This document shows, one piece after another, positions 17,454-27,400 of a DNA stretch of 64,000 nucleotides. The stretch comes from Polychytrium aggregatum (Eukaryota; Chytridiomycota; Chytridiomycetes; Polychytriales). The notes beneath the pieces are model-generated. The model saw only the letters and a list, made by a program, of their open reading frames with translations, made no database searches and had not been told where the DNA came from. Within the stretch, counting starts at the first letter, position 1; each line of letters begins with the position of its first letter. The stretch spans positions 62,001-126,000 of the forward strand of contig NW_026516273.1 in the NCBI RefSeq assembly GCF_025602895.1, in the 5' to 3' direction. The translations under genes were made by a program, and so were the position numbers.

Positions 17454-20091
17454 TCAGCGCTTCTTGGACTCGCAGAGCTTCTTCAGGGTGGCCAGATTCG
17501 GAAATACCTGAGCAAAAGCCACACCGATTGTCTCAGCGTCAGTACATGTCGACGAGAGCAGCCCCGGTTGCAATGTTGCGAGCCACGCGATCGTATCGAC
17601 AGCGACCTCCGATATACAGGCGATGGATGTGTAGACATGGATGCTGTGATATTCCGAGCAACGAGGAGCACATTGTGCGGCACGGGCATTATAATCCCAC
17701 GAGGACGCAAATGAGCGTTCTCACGGGCTCAACCAGCTACCTTGGTCATGTCTTGGTCCTCGTAGAGGTCTGTAGCCGTGAACATGGCCTGCTTTGGGAG
17801 CCCGAAGGACTCAACCTCCTTGAGATAGCCGTTGATGTTTTCCTGGAACGAGGAACAGTCAGCATATGCTTGGGCAGAGCTGGCTTGCACCCCCCCCCTT
17901 CCACACTTGCATATGCACAGGAATCTTCACAAGGCATGCGTTTAAATGGAGATACCCACGACGTGCATCATCTTGAACTTGCCGGCATTGATCCGGATCT
18001 GTGAGCCAGGACACACCCCATTTGCCAGTCTAGAGTTGGAGACAGGGACACGATTCAGAGGGCAACAATGAGGTCGTCTCTCGTCTCGTTTCCTCCCTTC
18101 CTCGCCGGCCCCACTGCCCCGCACGCACGCCTGTCCATCCACATCTGCCATGCGTCGTTCCGCACTTACTTGCACAACACCTGGCCGTCTTTGAGCAGCT
18201 CGGACCACGGCTTTCCCGCGGGCAATGTCTCCTTGATCTTGGCCCCGATCCACTCACGCAGCTCGTCCTCGTTCCACTTGTCACACACCTGGATCGATGC
18301 GCTGGAGTTGCTCGATGACAGCGGCGGACGATTTGCCGCGGCTAATATTGGGGCGGGGTGCCCACTGCCCGGAAGCCCACCGGTCCCGGGAGTGCCTGAA
18401 GTGTTGCTCGCAGGGCTGCCAATCGAGGCAGTTGAGGCCGTCGAGGATCGAACGGCGGAGGCGACGGCGGAGGCGGCGGTAGAGGAAGCGGTATGGTTGG
18501 TTGCAATGGGTCCAGGAGGCTTGAAGCCAGCAAACGGATTCACGCCTCCCATGAGCGCGATCTTCTTTTTAATGTCGACCTGAGCGTTGTGTGGTTCGTT
18601 GCAGCGCCGGAAGAAACAAGGCATACCCAGTCAGAGCCAGCGGGTCACGGCTATCAAACGGCCAAACCATCCTCTGCCTATCGACGGCCGATCAGCACAG
18701 ATGGCCACATCCTCCACACGAAGCCAGGCTCGCTTCGTACCGGCTCGGATGGCTGGGATGCTGATGCAGTTGAAGGCGCAGGCGTGGGTTGGGGCGGGGC
18801 CGCGGAATGGGACTCGGCCAGATTTTGATGATGGGGTGATGTCGCCGTGTCCTCAGTTGCAGTAGAGTCGGTGATCTGAACGAGAGATATCGGGATCCAT
18901 GCTCGTTTGTTCAGCAAGCGTCCTGTCAAAGTTCTCCCACGAAGCGACCATCTTCCCTCTTCGTTCGTACAGCCCAACACTCCTCCGGATCCATGAGCTC
19001 AAACACGCCATGGATGCTTACGATCTCGGATTTGGAGCTGCTGGCTTTGGAGCGAGGATGCGGGCGTGATTTGGTGGGCTGCAGGGACGAGGCACCCCGC
19101 CATCACCAGTACGATGAGCTTTGGCAAGAAGATGCTTGCAACGCCCATCTGTTTCGGCAGCACCGCTGTTGAACGACGAATCTCGATATCTCGTATGCAC
19201 TCACACGCTTGCTGGCTCTCCCGCTGCACCCGTCTGGTTGTCGCCCAACGCTCTCGTCGAGCGGCCTACATGCTCAAGCGGCTTGGTGTTTGGGATTCGC
19301 GACTTTGCTTTCCATTCGTTGACTTGTTCTTGGAGTCGCTGGTTCTCGAGCGTCAGCGATTCGACCTTGTCCTCAGAACGGCGCAGCTCCTTGCGCATTG
19401 ATTCGAGCTCCTCGTCTAGTGATCGGACAGGGCCGCCGGTTGTTTGCGATCCCCGACCACGACGACGTGGAGAACAAAGTGTGCGGGTAAGCCAATGCCG
19501 GGATGTGACTCCTGGGGCGGCACTTTCACACCGTGCTCTTCGTAGCCGGTCAAAGGCTCGGCATACTCGCAGGATATGAACGAGGTGGAAGGACCGAAAT
19601 GTACAGCAGCCAAGAGAGGACTGTATCGCTTTGCCGGAGGAGACACAAGCAATGTGTCTGGAAACGCGAGAGGGTGGGGATGCACTTTGCCCATGATCTT
19701 GAGTGGAATCGATCGAACCTTTCTCGGCCAACATTGCCTTGAGCTGCTTCAGTTGATCATCTGTAGCAATCCCACGCCACACGAGAGCAGTTTGGGGGGA
19801 CACACACCGCAACGTCAGAGAGAGGTCAGCCCGAGAATCGCACGTTTCAATCGACGACTGTGCTCTGGCTCAGTCGTCAGCTATCAGTCATCACCTCGGA
19901 GTGAAAGCGTCTCGAGAGTCCTTTCGAGTTCCTTCGTGGCGTTGGGCTGCCATCAGATATAGGAGCGGATGAGCACACGTCGGGATGCACTCGCGACCTC
20001 GCTCAGGAGGTCTGTTGCAATCAAAGGCCACATTATCCCCACAGCTCTCCGTACTCACGCCGATTTCGGGTATCTCCGAACACTCTGACAT
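17454..20091 (-). CDS. Coiled-coil protein with C-terminal calponin-homology (CH) domain
   Basis: Ten small exons join in phase: 20059-20091, 19895-19946, 19719-19760, 19207-19415, 19022-19078, 18741-18875, 18170-18579, 17960-18029, 17741-17842, 17454-17531, giving 395 residues (MSECSEIPEIG start). Residues about 15-85 form a coiled coil (LKQLKAMLAEKDEELESMR, LTLENQRLQEQVNEW). A Ser/Pro/Ala linker and a KKKIALMGGVNPFAGF segment, reminiscent of short actin-binding motifs, follow. Residues about 277-385 are a calponin/transgelin-type CH domain (WNEDELREWIGAKI, LLKDGQVLCKLAN, INGYLKEVESFGLP, FTATDLYEDQDM). CH domains of this type bind F-actin, so I infer a cytoskeletal cross-linker or scaffold. 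The unspliced 17532-17740 stretch could hide one more CH exon. Confidence 0.8.
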
Positions 20092-20800
20092 TTGTGTGTG
20101 TGCAGTGGGCTCAATTGCGGATGGTGAACGAAGACTGGGCTGTTTGGTAGCTTCGACAGTCGGGCTACGGAAACGAGTCTGCCAACAAAGAGAGCCAGCA
20201 GCAGACTGGGAGGAGGTCCGGTGGTGGAAGTGCGTCCGGGGCATCCCACGGCCCCTGATGGAGAAGAGCGCCTCTCGCCTGCACAGATGATTGCCGGGCA
20301 TCAATCAGACACTTGAATCACAGCCCCAGCGATGCCGCCAATCCGCTTTACTCCGATCGTGTGCTGCCGACAAGAGCACAAGACGACCCGACACCACCGG
20401 GGGAAGACCGCGAGGTCCTGGCGATAGGTTCACAGCGACTGAGCGAGAGGCTCAGTCAAGAGGGCGCGCGGTGCATCCGCTGGTGGTGTGCCTACTGGTG
20501 ACGCACGCGGAACAATTCACCCTCCTTGCCGCGTCACCACAATGCATCCAGCGGTGGACATACATGAGTTGTGGAGTGTGGGAGTGTGACATGGGTCCGC
20601 GGGTCAGCAGTGCGTGCCAACGCGCCATCCCCAGAGCGGTGCGACGCTCGCCTTGTCCTCGGCACATCACCAGCACCGCTCAGTCTTGCGTTGCTTTGCC
20701 TCAGGGCCGCTATAAGTTCCGGGCGCCGTCGGGAGGGGGGCTTCTCGCTCTTGCCCACCTGCCTCCGAGTCGGTCGCCCATCACCTCCGTCCCAAGGAAT
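20092..20800. other. Divergent promoter region
   Basis: Between the divergent CH-domain gene and the small membrane protein gene. A TATAAG motif lies at 20711-20716 before the plus-strand gene. Nothing else recognised. Confidence 0.45.
20711..20716 (+). promoter_or_regulatory. TATA-like box
   Basis: CTATAAGTTCC in otherwise GC-rich sequence, about 90 bases upstream of the ATG at 20801. It is a plausible core promoter of the small membrane protein gene. Confidence 0.4.
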
Positions 20801-21346
20801 ATGTCTCTCCCAAGCATTCTTGTCGCCTACACCTCTGGCGATGACGCCTGGCAGATCCAGAGCCCCTGTCTCCCTCTCAATGTGCTCGCCGCCTCCATCG
20901 GCCATCGTCTCTCCCAACACGAGATACAAGGTCGCCTCGACACTCTGACGCAGAGCCTTCTCGCCAAGCGAAACAGCCCCATCTTGGCCGTTATATGTCT
21001 CGGTGTGGCGTGCGTCTTTGGCGGGTTCGCTTGGCTGTTCACCACCGGCGGTACCTTTGGAAGCTCCTTGTCGCAGCCTATTTTATTGCTCGTGGTACCT
21101 GGCATCATCGTGGCAATGTTGGCGGCTGCCCTTCGCGAATTCCTCTTTTCTCAAGATATTCAGAAGATTGACGACCAGCTCCCGGAGATCCTGCAGAAGC
21201 TGAACCAAGCCGATCTTCCCAAGGGTCTCCTGTGGGACCGGCACTCGACCAACGAGCTCATCCAGGAGCGATACCGGAACGGCCACCAAGTCAGCTCCAA
21301 GGTTACCAAGAAGACCTGGGTCGTTTCTCTCACCGTCCTGGACTAG
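20801..21346 (+). CDS. Small membrane protein with two transmembrane segments, unknown function
   Basis: 181 residues from MSLPSILVAYTSGDD, one exon. After a polar amphipathic N-terminal half there are two hydrophobic segments close together, SPILAVICLGVACVFGGFAW and QPILLLVVPGIIVAMLAAAL, joined by a short Gly/Ser/Thr loop. This suggests a hairpin in a membrane. A helical, charged tail follows, with DIQKIDDQLPEILQKLNQ and ending KKTWVVSLTVLD. I do not recognise the family. The open frame extends further upstream but without an ATG. A TATA-like box precedes it. Confidence 0.65.
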   Translation: MSLPSILVAYTSGDDAWQIQSPCLPLNVLAASIGHRLSQHEIQGRLDTLTQSLLAKRNSPILAVICLGVACVFGGFAWLFTTGGTFGSSLSQPILLLVVPGIIVAMLAAALREFLFSQDIQKIDDQLPEILQKLNQADLPKGLLWDRHSTNELIQERYRNGHQVSSKVTKKTWVVSLTVLD

Positions 21347-22237
21347 ACTGGGTCGTGTCTCGAACACCCCCCCAAGAGCCAATGACCTCATGCCTGGATA
21401 ATCTTCCCGGACAATGGTGGGCCAATCCACTGTCCTGATCATAATACAACTATATTCTATGTCGTATCTCTCCGTATCCTGCCGTACTCTATCGTACCCT
21501 GCCGTCCCATTCGCCACAACAGTCCGAGGCCGATAATAACCTGAGAGCAGGCAGATCGCAGAACACGAAACGGCACTGGCCAATATTGGCTGTGGGGGGA
21601 GATTGTGCACCACGAGATGCGTCAGTCGCCGCGGGTATGTCGAGCCACCCAGATATCGTGAAAGTAGTCACCAGACAGCATTCGAGCGATGCATCCGCCC
21701 TGTGGATCGCCGTGACCCTGGACAGTCCTGGGTCATTATGAATCGGCCTCGAATATCAATCCGGCCACGCTGCCAGTAGCGGTAACAGCGGCGACAGAAT
21801 CTGCAGCGGCACCAAGGTCAATGGACTCTCCCTGGCCTTGGTAGAAACAAACCATCACAGGCTACCCATTCGATTGAAATGGGACATCGTCCCTGAATAT
21901 GCCATACGGGCTCCATCGTCGTCGATTCCGTGAATGACTCCATCCATACATGCTCCCATATCCCCGCCACCTGGGCATCAACGCACCATGAGGATCATAC
22001 CGGTGCTTGCGAGCATCGTCCATGCATATCGATCACGTGTATTCAGGATCCTGATTCCTGAGCCAAGCTCACCGCCAGCATCCGACGGCAGTAGCAGCAA
22101 TAGTTTGCACTGCACAGCCTATGCCTGCGGCTCTATTCGAACTCGATATCACGAAGCGGTGGGTTTCGTTTGGCGAATCCCTTCATTGCGGGCAGCTCGA
22201 TTGCTCTGACTGCCGTTCGGCTGCGTGCTGCACCTCC
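21347..22237. other. Convergent intergenic region
   Basis: Between the 3' ends of the small membrane protein gene and the Ral gene. CGTATC/CGTACC-type short repeats lie at about 21460-21505. No gene supported on either strand. Confidence 0.5.
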
Positions 22238-22849
22238 TCATAGCAGCAAGCAGCCGCCCTTCTTGCCCGAAGCTTTGGCCTTGCCCCCGCCCTTGCCGCC
22301 AGCCCCGCCGGCCTCCTTCTTGGTTCGGATGGCTCGCATCAGCGTGTTGTAGCATTCGTCGACATTCTGTTTCGTCTTGGCGCTAGTCTCGATGTAGGTG
22401 CACTTCCATTGCTTTGCTCGGGCCTCGCCGTCTTTGGTGCCGACTTTTCGCAGGTGGCTCAGATCGGCCTTGTTGCCGACCAGGACAAACGGAATCTCCT
22501 CATCGTCGAGGACGCGGCAGATCTGGTCCCGAAACTCTTGTGTGTTTTCAAAGCTTTCCTGCTCGCAGATGGAGAAGACGCAGAGAAAGCCCTCCCCGCT
22601 GCGATAGTAGTTATCACGAATGGCCGCGTATTCTTCCTGCCCGGCCGTGTCCAGGATGTCGATGAAACACTCGGTGCCGTCCAGGGTGCACTTTTTTCGA
22701 TACGAGTCGGCCTTGGTGGGGTCGTATTCCTCGATAAAATCACCATACATGAACTGCAGCGTGAGCGCCGACTTTCCCACACCGCCACTGCCGACCATGA
22801 TGATTTTATGGACGGGGAGATCATTCTTGGCGGCTACTTTCTTGCCCAT
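22238..22849 (-). CDS. Ras-family small GTPase, Ral type
   Basis: 203 residues, intronless. GTP-binding motifs are complete: G1 GSGGVGKS (20-27), switch [15 protein letters not shown] (40-53), switch [17 protein letters not shown] (67-81), NKAD (126-129) and ETSAK (154-158). The effector region with P-T-K-A-D-S-Y and the [12 protein letters not shown] segment are typical of Ral rather than Ras or Rap. The tail has a Lys/Gly-rich stretch and ends CLLL, a CAAX box that predicts geranylgeranylation and membrane attachment. Ral proteins act in exocyst-driven secretion in animals; a similar role in zoosporic fungi is inference. All catalytic residues, including Gln71, are present, so it should cycle normally. 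Confidence 0.93.
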   Translation of the reverse strand: MGKKVAAKNDLPVHKIIMVGSGGVGKSALTLQFMYGDFIEEYDPTKADSYRKKCTLDGTECFIDILDTAGQEEYAAIRDNYYRSGEGFLCVFSICEQESFENTQEFRDQICRVLDDEEIPFVLVGNKADLSHLRKVGTKDGEARAKQWKCTYIETSAKTKQNVDECYNTLMRAIRTKKEAGGAGGKGGGKAKASGKKGGCLLL

Positions 22850-24473
22850 GGCTGCTGGACGGGTGCCGTTGGCGGCGTTTCAGAGAACAGGGTAGGTTCG
22901 AGGTTTGCCTGCGAGGTGCGCAGGAGTTTACGCACTTGGTATGGAGTCGAGTTGGACCGAGTCGGGTCGACGGAGGAGTGTTGGTTCGCAGACTCGATCG
23001 CCGCTCGTCTGCGAGAATCGAGAGAAGGAGGCGTCGCTTGCGGTAGATCCCAGATGCTGACGGATTGCTGATGCTGACGGATCCGGTAGTAATATCCTTC
23101 TCAATGGCCGCGTTCTCGACCGGCCTATATGGGGACCGCGCGTTGAGGAGAGTGCAGGATGCAAGGGTTGAGCAGCGATATCGCAGACACAGAGTGATGT
23201 TGCATCGCACAATAACGATGCCGCTCAACAGCGCGGCTGCTCGACGGCCTGGGTGGCCATTGTTGGGTCGGCTCGTCCACCCTCCATACCTGCTCATTGT
23301 GCAGCCAATCTCTGTGTGCAGCGGCCGTGATCGGAGCGAGCACACGCACCCAAGGAGCTCGGCCGTGCGCATCGTTCTCGTCTGGCTCAGTCGGGTCGGA
23401 TGCATGCAGGTGGTTCGGATGAAGAAGATCTGCATGTCCATGGCGTCTCGAGAGCGTTCGCGGTGGTGGACCTGCCTCTTGCCCAGGGGCGAACCTGCCT
23501 CTTGCCCAGGGACGAGCCACCATGGCTCGAACATCAGGGCTCGAACATCAGGGCTGCCCGGCCTTGTCGTCGTCCTGGCCGGATCCGGCAATATCGACCC
23601 TGTACGCACCCGCACCGTGGACAAAGGGCCCCTCTGCTGCTCAGCAAGGGGCAGCAACAAGCGCCCCCTCTGTGCTGGCACCGCCTTGGCCAGGGCTTGG
23701 ATTTGCCTCCGGCGACGTTACACCTTGCGTTTTTCGGTGGTGCCGGGCCGTGGCCGACAAGCGCCATGGGTCTGCGGGGCGCTCGCCCAAGGCAGCCTCC
23801 CGCTGTGCAAACGGGCTCGCATGTACCCGCTTGCCGTCGCCCCTGTCTGCCCACAAGGCAGGGTTGCGCTTGCTGTTGCGCTTGCTGTACGGGCCTCCGT
23901 GGTCGATGGCCTGGCACAGAGCCGTTGTCCGGGCGGCCACAGCGCCCCTGTGCAGCAAGTGTTTCAGCCCCAGCAAGGGTGCCGAACAGGCCCGTCCGTG
24001 CAGCTTCGCATGAATCTCGGAAGGCGGGCTTGGGGAGTGGGTCCCCGCTGCGGTCGATGCTGGACGGGCAAAGGGCCCGGTGGGTGCGGTGGAGCGCGCG
24101 GCTGCCTGTGGAAATCGGTTTTGCAAGGCGAAGGACGCTGGCGGCACCGGCCCGCTCGCTGTCGACAAACCAGAAAGGACGTGCGGTATAGAAGATGGCA
24201 TCAAGCCGCTCGCCCTGCCTTCTGCACCTGCATCCGGGCCAGATCTCCATCTCTCCGCCCAGAGACGCTCATCAGCACCGGCTGGTGTGCATGGCTGCGT
24301 CGCCGCTGTCCTCATACTCTTTTTCTCGGCCACATCGCACCTCGGTCGCCTCATAGACACCCAAGCAGCCCAGCATCCGTTTCAGCTGTTTCCCTCTGTT
24401 GATCGTCGCCTTTTGCGCAAGTCGCATTTCGCAAGTCGCATCTCTCAAACCGAATCCCACAAGTCTCTGCACC
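22850..24473. other. Long divergent intergenic region with a GC-rich, possibly repetitive core
   Basis: It lies between the Ral gene and the Ser-rich gene at 24474. The part at about 23460-24260 is very GC-rich and open in nearly all frames. It has short direct duplications (CTCTTGCCCAGGG twice near 23475-23515; GCTCGAACATCAGGG twice near 23525-23555; TTGCGCTTGCTG twice near 23865-23890). I recognise no domain in any frame. It could be a dispersed repeat, or just promoter and UTR sequence. Confidence 0.4.
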
Positions 24474-27400
24474 ATGACCCAGAGGCGTCTGCAGACCGAC
24501 ACCGAGCCTCCACGAACCGACTCGCTGCATCGGCGGCGTCCGCTGCCGATCGAGTTCCAGCACCTGCAGTACGACACATCCTTCAACTCACTCGTAACCG
24601 AGGTAACGCACCTTGCCGTCCGGACCCCTCAATCCCATTTCAGTTCGCTGCGTTGCCAATGCCGCTTGCCTCAGTGCCTGCATATCGTGCTGCCGTATTT
24701 GCCTCTGGGCTAACATGCTGACCGACGAATCTCATACCTTGGACGGGGCTTCCAACTATCGTTCGCATCTGTCTGTCATACCCGCTTGCTCCGGCTGGCT
24801 ATTCGTGCCCAGGCCGAGCATCTTGCCAGCCTTCTTTCCTCGATCCGCACCCAGTATGGCCACATCCAATCCAATCCCGCAATGTCCAGCGATGCCGATT
24901 CGCTGCAGCTCGAACAAAGGATCCTCGGGCTGCTCTCAAAAGTCCGGCAGTACCGGGGCCGGGCTGCCCCACATCAGTCGTCGACATTACTTTCCTCATC
25001 TCAACCCCAGCTCGTCGCCCCGGCTGACTCGAATCCCGTGGTGGCAAGAGTCGAGAGCGCCGCAAAATCTCGCCAGCTGCATCCGCTCCAGGACGAGGCC
25101 ACCGCACACTTTGTTCGTCCCGATGGCTACTTGTCCATGTATCTGCACGACGACGGCTCGATCGACTGGGACTCGGTTGTCGGGGCTCATCCTCCGAGGC
25201 CTCTGCTTTCTTCCGAAAAGCTGGTCAGCGACTGCCAGCATTTCTCGGCTGAGCCCGAGTCGACAGCACCCCGCGGTCTCGATATAGCTGCCATCAACTC
25301 CTCGTCGGCCGGGTTGCCGTCCAAATGGAGCTTTGATCTGCAATCGCCCGAGGAGCTCCAGATCTCGCCGCTGGCTCGGTCGCCACTCTCTGCCGGGGCC
25401 CTCCGCAGTCCCACAGCTGCCACTGCCAAGACCTCGACGCCGGGAACGCTCTCGAAACAGGACTCGAGTCGATCGAAGCGCACGAACAGCAGCCGTCGAG
25501 GCACGGCTGCCAGGGCAGCGGAGCCCCAACAGATCCTGATTCCGACCGTCTATGGCGTGGAAACTTACTCGTCCAGCAATCTCCGACGACAAGGTAGCGC
25601 AGCTCATGCTTTGGACTCATGGCGGTGTGGTTTGGAGAAGAGCGCCGACCAGGTTGCTTCAGATTGTCGAGCCGGAACTCACCCCTGTGTGTCTGATCGT
25701 CCGCCCGATTCCATCACGAACATTGCATATCCACCACCACGGCTGCGACAAATCCATCACGGCTCCCCTACTTCAAACCCCATTGCGACTACGCGACTGC
25801 ATAACCCATCGTCATCAGTCGAGCAGCGTGTTCAAGACAACGTCAATCGCTTCTTTGAATCGTTCGCCGATGTTGAGCCCACCAGTGCTCCCTCGCTGCA
25901 GCGCTCACAATCGCTTTCCCATCCTCAATCTTCATTTGAGAACGACTCTGGCGATGTTGCTGCTGGCTCGCACCCTGGAAAGGAAGCTCTGGATCCGAGC
26001 ACGGCGCGGCTGCTCCAGCGGACTCGCACGATGGCCAATGTGCCTCCTCGCCGGACTGCACAACTCCCTCACATGTCTCGCACGCGATCCCAGGAAAAGA
26101 CCGATGGCCTCGCCGGATCGCATCATGCTGGCAGCTCTGTGGTCGATGGCCCCTCGACGATGGCTCGGAGCCAGGGTCAGGGCAGAGGTCCTTCCATCAA
26201 GCCAACGTCAGTCCACCACGCAGAGGCGCTGCGAAGTCCGCTCGCCGACAACTCTCCCGACGACTCCCTCGACGACTCACACGACGACTCCCTCGACGAC
26301 TCGGCCGATCGGCACCATGTTGAATCTGAAATCCAAGATCTAGCTGCGACTCTGTCTCGCTCGCAGATACCGGTCAAGAGCGGCGATGACTCCGATGCAC
26401 CCACAGAGCGACCGGATTGGCCGCGACCAGAACTGAGCCAAGCTCCGGCAAACAGCCGAGTATCTCCCGTCCTCGTATCCCAGTCGGCAGATCAGCGTGT
26501 TCCTGGGGTGGTTGAAAGTGTCACCAACAGCGGCGCTCTGTTCGCCGACAAAACTATCCAGGAAGATAGCCCCGCTGAGGCCTCCACGCTCTACCGTGAT
26601 CGTGGACGGGGAGAGCGGCTGATCCAGAGCTTTCTGTCGACCTCAAAGTCGTCAGAAGACCTGTGGAAATCGTTCAGCGTCATCGGAGACTCACCTTCAA
26701 GTCCTTTTGCGTCGCCCGGGCGCAACACCCTGATCGCCCCATCCGAACTCCGGTTTTCGGGCAAGGACTCGCAGATCATTGATGGCATCCTGCTCAGCTA
26801 CGGCGGCAGCGAGCGAGCGAGCACTTTCGATGCTCAGACCGGCGCCCGAGACAGCGTCCCGACTATGGCGGCTCTAATAGGCTCGACAGCCTTTCGCTCG
26901 GTATCGCCTCAACCGCCCGTCGTACTCGATCATATTCCATCCACCGGCATCAAAGACCAAGATGTCCCTGCCCCGTCGGTAGAGCAGACCACTGCTTCTG
27001 TTGGTGGCGCTCAACATATGGCCAGAGAGGACTATTCGAGTATCGCCCGGTCCAGAAACGAGCAGGTGGATGCAGAACACTCTGCGCGTCCCAGCTCCGA
27101 TCCGAGCACAGCGGTTGCGCCTCAGCGTCACCAAGGTCCTGAGCTCGAAGACTCCCAGGTCTCTAGTTCGCCAACCCCTGTTGATGCCGCATGTCAACCA
27201 CCCTCCTCGCCTCAGCGCCAGCAGCAGCAGCAGCGGTCCGAAGAACAACTAGATGGACCACAGCCGCCCAAGTCTCCACCAAAGTCTGCCCAGGCAATCA
27301 GCGCAGACAAGCCAGCTTTGTCAGCGGCCCTAATCAGTCCAGCTGCTGCTCCGACCGAGATGGGTAAGCAGTCCACTCCAACGGTGAGTTCGTCCGATCT

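Noticed and set aside
17532-17740. An extra CH-domain exon (VPHNVLLVARNI on the minus strand)
   Set aside because: It resembles a CH helix, but no 3' splice site leaves a workable intron after 17741, and the ten-exon model is already in phase.
20291-20800. Upstream extension of the small membrane protein frame
   Set aside because: It has no ATG (begins at TTG), is low in protein-like composition and spans a TATA-like box.
23065-24402. Long open frames on both strands between the Ral and Ser-rich genes
   Set aside because: Several overlap each other in different phases, with no domains, no consistent start and very high GC; treated as noncoding or repeat.
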